Source: an uncultured Treponema sp.
Lineage (GTDB): Bacteria > Spirochaetota > Spirochaetia > Treponematales > Treponemataceae
Direction: 5' to 3'
Assembly: GCA_937890485.1 (NCBI GenBank)
Contig: CALBXN010000036.1
Span: 1 to 9,852 of the forward strand
Length of the DNA stretch: 9,852 nucleotides
Made by a program: the position numbers and the translations under genes. This document shows, piece by piece, positions 6,961-9,852 of this stretch (its first letter is position 1; the number at the start of each line of letters is the position of its first letter). Below the pieces are notes generated by a model. It did no database searches and had not been told where the DNA came from. It saw nothing but the letters and a program-made list of their open reading frames with translations.

Positions 6961-7971
6961 ATGAAAAATTTATGGAATGATTTTCAAGACTTTTTAGAAT
7001 CTTTACAATCCAACGGAAAATCCTTGTTGATTCTTTCTATTGGATTGATTATTTTGATGGGAATTATTACAGTCGGAGTTTTCTTTCTTTCTGTAAAAGG
7101 TTCAGAAGAAGTTATGGTTCCTGATGTAGTTGGAAAAGAATTTACAACAGCCTGTCTTGATATGGAAGTAAAAGAACTTTATCCTCGCATTCAACTTAGA
7201 TATTCAAATTCACCTGATGAAAAAGGAAGAGTTCTTGAACAAAATCCAAAGCCAGGAACAATTGTAAAAGCTGGAAAGAGAATTGACTTAGTTGTAAGCC
7301 GTGGTGTTGTTATTGACCGAGTAGAAAATTTTGTTGGACAAAAACTTGATGATGTAAAAATGCATCTTCAGTCTTTGTTTACTTCTTCAGTAAAGGCTTT
7401 AATTGTACTTGATGAACCTGTTATGTACGAATACAACACAGCCGAAGCAGGAACAATTATTGCACAAGAACCACCAGCAGATACAAATATCTCAGAGCCA
7501 ATTAAACTTAAATTAGTTGTTAGCCGTGGTCCTGAACACGAAAAAGCAAAAGTTCCAAACCTTGTAGGATTATCAATAAATGATACACTTTTACAAATGA
7601 ATAGAAGTAAGGTTGTATTTGAATTTACATCACGCCCAATTGAAAAAGGCGAAAAACCGGGAACTGTTGTATCACAAATTCCAAATGATGGTTCTTGGGT
7701 TGATACATATTCAAGAGTAAGTGCTGTACTTGCTTATCCAGAAAATTCTACTGATGAAGAAGTTTACGGAATTTTTACAGAAGAACTTCCTGAATATGCC
7801 TATGCACTTCAGATTAAACTTGAAGTAATCACTCCAGAAGATGAAAGATATCAAATTGCTTCAATAATGCATCCAGGAGGATTGTTAACAATTCCTTATG
7901 TTGTTCCAAGAAATTCTATTTTGGTACTTTCAATTTATGACAAAGAAGCAATAAGAAGAACTGTTCTGTAA
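6961..7971 (+). CDS. Membrane-anchored PASTA-domain protein without a kinase domain
   Basis: The 336-aa protein has a short charged N-terminus, one hydrophobic membrane span (about residues 21-45) and an extracytoplasmic region with three PASTA-type repeats: about 49-115 (starts VMVPDVVGKEF, ends LVVSRG), 116-190 (ends again LVVSRG) and 195-259 (starts KVPNLVGLS). Each shows the V-x-x-(F/L)-V-G opening, a central E/Q-x-P near the turn and the closing beta strand. Residues 260-336 are a further domain of unknown fold. PASTA repeats in other bacteria bind peptidoglycan fragments and sit on Ser/Thr kinases or penicillin-binding proteins; neither is fused here, so envelope binding is plausible but unproven. 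ATG at 6961 has GAGG at 6952-6955, 5 bases upstream. It is the last gene of the def-fmt operon, ending just before a strong terminator. Confidence 0.88.
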   Translation: MKNLWNDFQDFLESLQSNGKSLLILSIGLIILMGIITVGVFFLSVKGSEEVMVPDVVGKEFTTACLDMEVKELYPRIQLRYSNSPDEKGRVLEQNPKPGTIVKAGKRIDLVVSRGVVIDRVENFVGQKLDDVKMHLQSLFTSSVKALIVLDEPVMYEYNTAEAGTIIAQEPPADTNISEPIKLKLVVSRGPEHEKAKVPNLVGLSINDTLLQMNRSKVVFEFTSRPIEKGEKPGTVVSQIPNDGSWVDTYSRVSAVLAYPENSTDEEVYGIFTEELPEYAYALQIKLEVITPEDERYQIASIMHPGGLLTIPYVVPRNSILVLSIYDKEAIRRTVL

Positions 7972-7990
7972 AATAAACATTCTTCAAACA

Positions 7991-8053
7991 AAAAAAAGCG
8001 ACAGTCTAAACTTTATTCATACTGAATTAGTTTTTAGACCGTCGCTTTTTTTT
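7991..8053. terminator. Bidirectional intrinsic terminator between convergent operons
   Basis: The arm GCGACAGTCTAAA (7998-8010) pairs with TTTAGACCGTCGC (8033-8045) around a 22-base loop. An A-tract (7991-7997) lies to the left and a T-tract (8046-8053) to the right, so either transcript ends in a U-run after a stem. The single A-C mismatch (8003/8040) in the plus-strand RNA becomes a G-U wobble in the minus-strand RNA, so the stem is unbroken for the secreted-protein transcript. It starts 19 bases after the PASTA gene stop and lies 19 bases beyond the stop of the convergent gene. Confidence 0.93.
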
Positions 8054-8072
8054 ATATCAAAAAATTTACAAC

Positions 8073-8447
8073 TTATTTTTTGAATTTAATGTTTGTTGTA
8101 TAAACAACATCAGTTCCCATAGGTTCAACTGTAAGTTCCAAGTCTGTACTTAAAGTTAATGGTTTTTTGAAAGTATAAGAACGATTTGTTTGTTCACAGT
8201 CAAATTTTAATTCCAAACCTTTTGTTGAAGGTGTAAGTTTGAAGTTTGAAATTACATCATCTGTAAAATTAAAAATAACTTCACCTGTAACAGAATCTTT
8301 TAATTGAATAGATTCAACGCTAAAGAACCATTCTCCGTTCCAGTTTTCATCAATCCATGAACCTGTAGGAAAATCACCTTTGTCGATAGCAAAAGCTCCA
8401 ACTGTAAACATTGCTAAAATCAATGTAACTAAAAATAATTTTTTCAC
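8073..8447 (-). CDS. Small secreted protein of unknown function
   Basis: I do not recognise the family. The 124-aa product starts with a clear Sec signal peptide: MKK, a hydrophobic core (residues 4-17) and an AFA cleavage site after residue 20. No lipobox cysteine follows, so it should be periplasmic or exported rather than a lipoprotein. The mature part of about 104 residues has aromatic-rich GSWIDENWNGEWFFSV (29-44), then alternating polar and hydrophobic stretches suggesting a small beta-sandwich or beta-barrel, and a single cysteine (C84). Start is GTG at 8447, supported by a perfect GGAGG at 8459-8455, 7 bases upstream. It follows the antiporter gene by 62 bases on the same strand, with a hairpin between them, and ends at the bidirectional terminator. 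Confidence 0.85.
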   Translation of the reverse strand: MKKLFLVTLILAMFTVGAFAIDKGDFPTGSWIDENWNGEWFFSVESIQLKDSVTGEVIFNFTDDVISNFKLTPSTKGLELKFDCEQTNRSYTFKKPLTLSTDLELTVEPMGTDVVYTTNIKFKK

Positions 8448-8460
8448 TATAAATCCTCCA

Positions 8461-8493
8461 TATTTAGGTTACTTTAAAAAAGCAACCTAAATA
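8461..8493 (-). promoter_or_regulatory. Hairpin abutting the ribosome binding site of the secreted-protein gene
   Basis: TATTTAGGTT (8461-8470) and AACCTAAATA (8484-8493) form a perfect 10-base-pair stem with a 13-base loop. In the minus-strand mRNA the stem ends one base before the TGGAGG ribosome binding site of the secreted-protein gene. No U-run follows on this strand, so it is not a standard terminator for the antiporter. It could be an RNA processing or stability element, an attenuating structure, or a dyad protein site. Confidence 0.5.
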
Positions 8494-8509
8494 AATATTT
8501 TTACGCACT

Positions 8510-9852
8510 CTATTTAGAGTTACGCTTTTTCATAAAGTAAATAAATCCGATTGTTGCTGCAATACCAAAAATCAAAGAAATCACAGCAGACTTTGTAAAT
8601 CCTGCAACAATGTATGTTACAAAAGAAATTACAGCAATTGTTAAGGCATAAGGCAACTGAGTTTCAACGTGTTTTACGTGGTCACATTGAGCTCCAGCAC
8701 TTGCCATAATTGTTGTATCTGAAATTGGTGAACAGTGGTCTCCACAAACAGCACCTGCCATACAAGCAGAAATTGAAATAACTCTTAATGTATCTGATGC
8801 ATCTGGGAAAACTGCGATACAAATAGGAATTAGAATACCAAATGTTCCCCAAGAAGTTCCAGTTGCAAATGCTAAGCCACAAGCAATAAGGAAGATAATT
8901 GCAGGCAAGAAATTCATAAATCCTGCTGCACTTCCACTTACCAAACCAGCAACAAAATCTTTTGCTCCAAGACTATCAGTCATTGCTTTAAGAGTCCATG
9001 CAAGTGATAAAATGATGATTGCAGGAACCATTGCTTTAAATCCATCTGGAACACAAGACATACATTCTTTGAAAGGAAGAACTCTTCTAATTACATAAAC
9101 TAAAATTGTAATAACTAAAGTTGCAAAGGAACCTAAAACAAGACCAACAGAAGCATCTGAATTTGCAAATGCGTTTACAAAATCCCATTGAGTTTCGCCT
9201 TCTGTAAAGAATCCACCTGAATAAATCATTCCTAGAGTACACATTACAATCAAAACAATAATAGGAAAAACAAGATCGATAACTTTTCCGTTTCCGATTG
9301 GTTTTTCAATTGAATCATCTACGTCATTCATCATCTGAAGAGCTTTTTCATACTTAGACATTTTACCATATTCAGTTTTCATTAAAACCAAGGTCAACAT
9401 CATTACGATTGTAAGAAGTGCATAGAAGTTATATGGAATTGCTTTGATAAAAATCTCAAATCCATTTTCCCCTTCTACAAAACCAGTTACTGCCGCCGCC
9501 CATGATGAAATTGGTGCAATGATACAGATAGGCGCTGCTTTAGCATCGATCAAGTATGATAATTTTGCACGCGATACATTGTGTTTGTCTGTTACTGGTC
9601 GCATAACACTTCCAACTGTCAAGCAATTGAAGTAGTCATCGATAAAGATGATGATACCCAGCATCGAGGTGGCGATGTTGGCCACGGTGCGGTTCTTGAT
9701 CTTGCCGGCGATATCAAACTCGTCGAAGGTCTTCTTGATGGTGCTGGAGGACAGCTTACCGGCAGCCCAGGCAGTCAGGACGGACATACCGGAAGCGTCG
9801 GTGATGATCAGGTTCACAGGCTGGTTGCTGCGCTCCAGCTCGCCGGAGACCA
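8510..9852 (-). CDS. nhaC: Chimeric open frame: NhaC-family Na+/H+ antiporter lacking its N-terminus, fused to a foreign N-terminal segment
   Basis: The frame is open from the TAG stop at 8510-8512 to the right edge. Residues encoded by about 9682-8510 are a clear NhaC-type antiporter (sodium/proton exchange across the inner membrane): LGIIIFIDDYFNCLTVGSVM, then RPVTDKHNVSRAKLSYLIDA, APISSWAAA, GTSWGTFGILIP and GDHCSPISDTTI (359-370 counting from the GTG at 9817), with about 10 hydrophobic spans. NhaC proteins are about 460-510 aa; here the first roughly 100 residues, expected to hold the first membrane spans, are replaced by a soluble-looking sequence that fits another protein (next entry). 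The GTG at 9817 is therefore not a credible start. As assembled the antiporter is probably not functional. Antiporter part certain; physical linkage doubtful. Confidence 0.85.
   Translation of the reverse strand, partial: VSGELERSNQPVNLIITDASGMSVLTAWAAGKLSSSTIKKTFDEFDIAGKIKNRTVANIATSMLGIIIFIDDYFNCLTVGSVMRPVTDKHNVSRAKLSYLIDAKAAPICIIAPISSWAAAVTGFVEGENGFEIFIKAIPYNFYALLTIVMMLTLVLMKTEYGKMSKYEKALQMMNDVDDSIEKPIGNGKVIDLVFPIIVLIVMCTLGMIYSGGFFTEGETQWDFVNAFANSDASVGLVLGSFATLVITILVYVIRRVLPFKECMSCVPDGFKAMVPAIIILSLAWTLKAMTDSLGAKDFVAGLVSGSAAGFMNFLPAIIFLIACGLAFATGTSWGTFGILIPICIAVFPDASDTLRVISISACMAGAVCGDHCSPISDTTIMASAGAQCDHVKHVETQLPYALTIAVISFVTYIVAGFTKSAVISLIFGIAATIGFIYFMKKRNSK
9683..9852 (-). other. Fragment resembling the C-terminal region of corrinoid iron-sulfur protein large subunit (AcsC/CdhE), G+C-rich and probably foreign
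   Basis: The minus frame encodes V-S-G-E-L-E at the edge, then DASGMSVLTAWAAGK and continues to GKIKNRTV. From memory of the family, the large subunit of the corrinoid iron-sulfur protein of the Wood-Ljungdahl pathway has, near its C-terminus, the same string of features without gaps: a V-x-G-E-x-E segment, a D-x-x-G-(L/M)-S-V-L-T-A motif, A-x-G-K, and about 20 residues later K-x-K. In that family the frame would go on to an IPG motif; here it changes to antiporter sequence instead. The stretch is about 60% G+C with CTG, ATC, GGC and AAG codons, unlike the rest of the window. It is most likely a piece of another organism's gene joined by misassembly. Confidence 0.68.

Noticed and set aside
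8461..8493. Rho-independent terminator of the antiporter gene
   Set aside because: The stem is good but no U-run follows on the minus strand; the next bases are the ribosome binding site of the following gene.
8682..8882. 66-codon minus-strand open frame inside the antiporter gene
   Set aside because: Out-of-frame shadow; the antiporter frame here encodes the conserved GDHCSPISDTTI region.
9444..9635. 63-codon plus-strand open frame opposite the antiporter gene
   Set aside because: Antisense shadow of the conserved antiporter core with no start signals.
9815..9817. GTG as the real start of the antiporter
   Set aside because: The frame stays open upstream to the edge, no Shine-Dalgarno sequence precedes it, and the following residues match another protein family rather than an antiporter N-terminus.
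9683..9852. Evidence that the organism uses the Wood-Ljungdahl pathway
   Set aside because: The fragment differs in base composition from everything else and sits at a suspect junction, so it cannot be attributed to the same genome.
1..9852. CRISPR array, tRNA genes, insertion sequence or defence island
   Set aside because: No regularly spaced repeats, cloverleaf-like segments, transposase motifs or terminal inverted repeats were seen in the short intergenic gaps.

Overview
The window reads as A+T-rich bacterial chromosome (about one third G+C by eye) densely packed with housekeeping genes. The best guess is a host-associated spirochaete of the Treponema group. This rests on the flavour of the MnmG protein, a def-fmt-PASTA gene string with a kinase-less PASTA protein, a short ProB without a PUA domain, and A+T-rich codon use (TTA, AAA, GAA, ATT). 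It is an inference; no rRNA or clade-specific marker is present.

Layout. Positions 1-1641 (minus) hold the first 547 codons of mnmG, a tRNA wobble-uridine modification enzyme, cut by the window edge. Positions 1699-5280 (minus) hold one tightly spaced operon, read from right to left: an unrecognised 188-aa protein, proA, proB and proC. Together the last three make proline from glutamate. Positions 5281-5363 are a compact divergent promoter region. Positions 5364-7971 (plus) hold def, fmt and a membrane-anchored PASTA-repeat protein: N-formylation of initiator Met-tRNA, removal of the formyl group, and an envelope protein. A bidirectional hairpin terminator at 7991-8053 closes this operon and the convergent unit to its right. 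That unit (minus) has a small secreted protein (8073-8447) and an NhaC-type Na+/H+ antiporter (8510 to the right edge).

Two things stand out. First, the right-hand 200 bases do not belong with the rest. G+C jumps to about 60%, codon use changes, and the protein encoded at about 9683-9852 matches the C-terminal region of the corrinoid iron-sulfur protein large subunit (AcsC/CdhE, Wood-Ljungdahl pathway), joined in frame to an antiporter lacking its own N-terminus. The likeliest cause is a chimeric assembly join, with a real recombination event as the alternative. Second, the best sigma70-like promoters upstream of mnmG and def (and a weaker one upstream of the 188-aa gene) end only 6-7 bases before the ATG, and none of these starts has a Shine-Dalgarno sequence at normal distance. 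Genes inside operons (proA, proC, fmt, the PASTA gene and the secreted-protein gene) do have one. This suggests leaderless or nearly leaderless mRNAs for operon-leading genes.

No tRNA, rRNA, CRISPR array, insertion sequence or defence system was seen. No gene-free stretch exceeds about 100 bases. I do not see a convincing undescribed multi-gene system; the interest lies in the junction, the start-site architecture and two unrecognised small genes.
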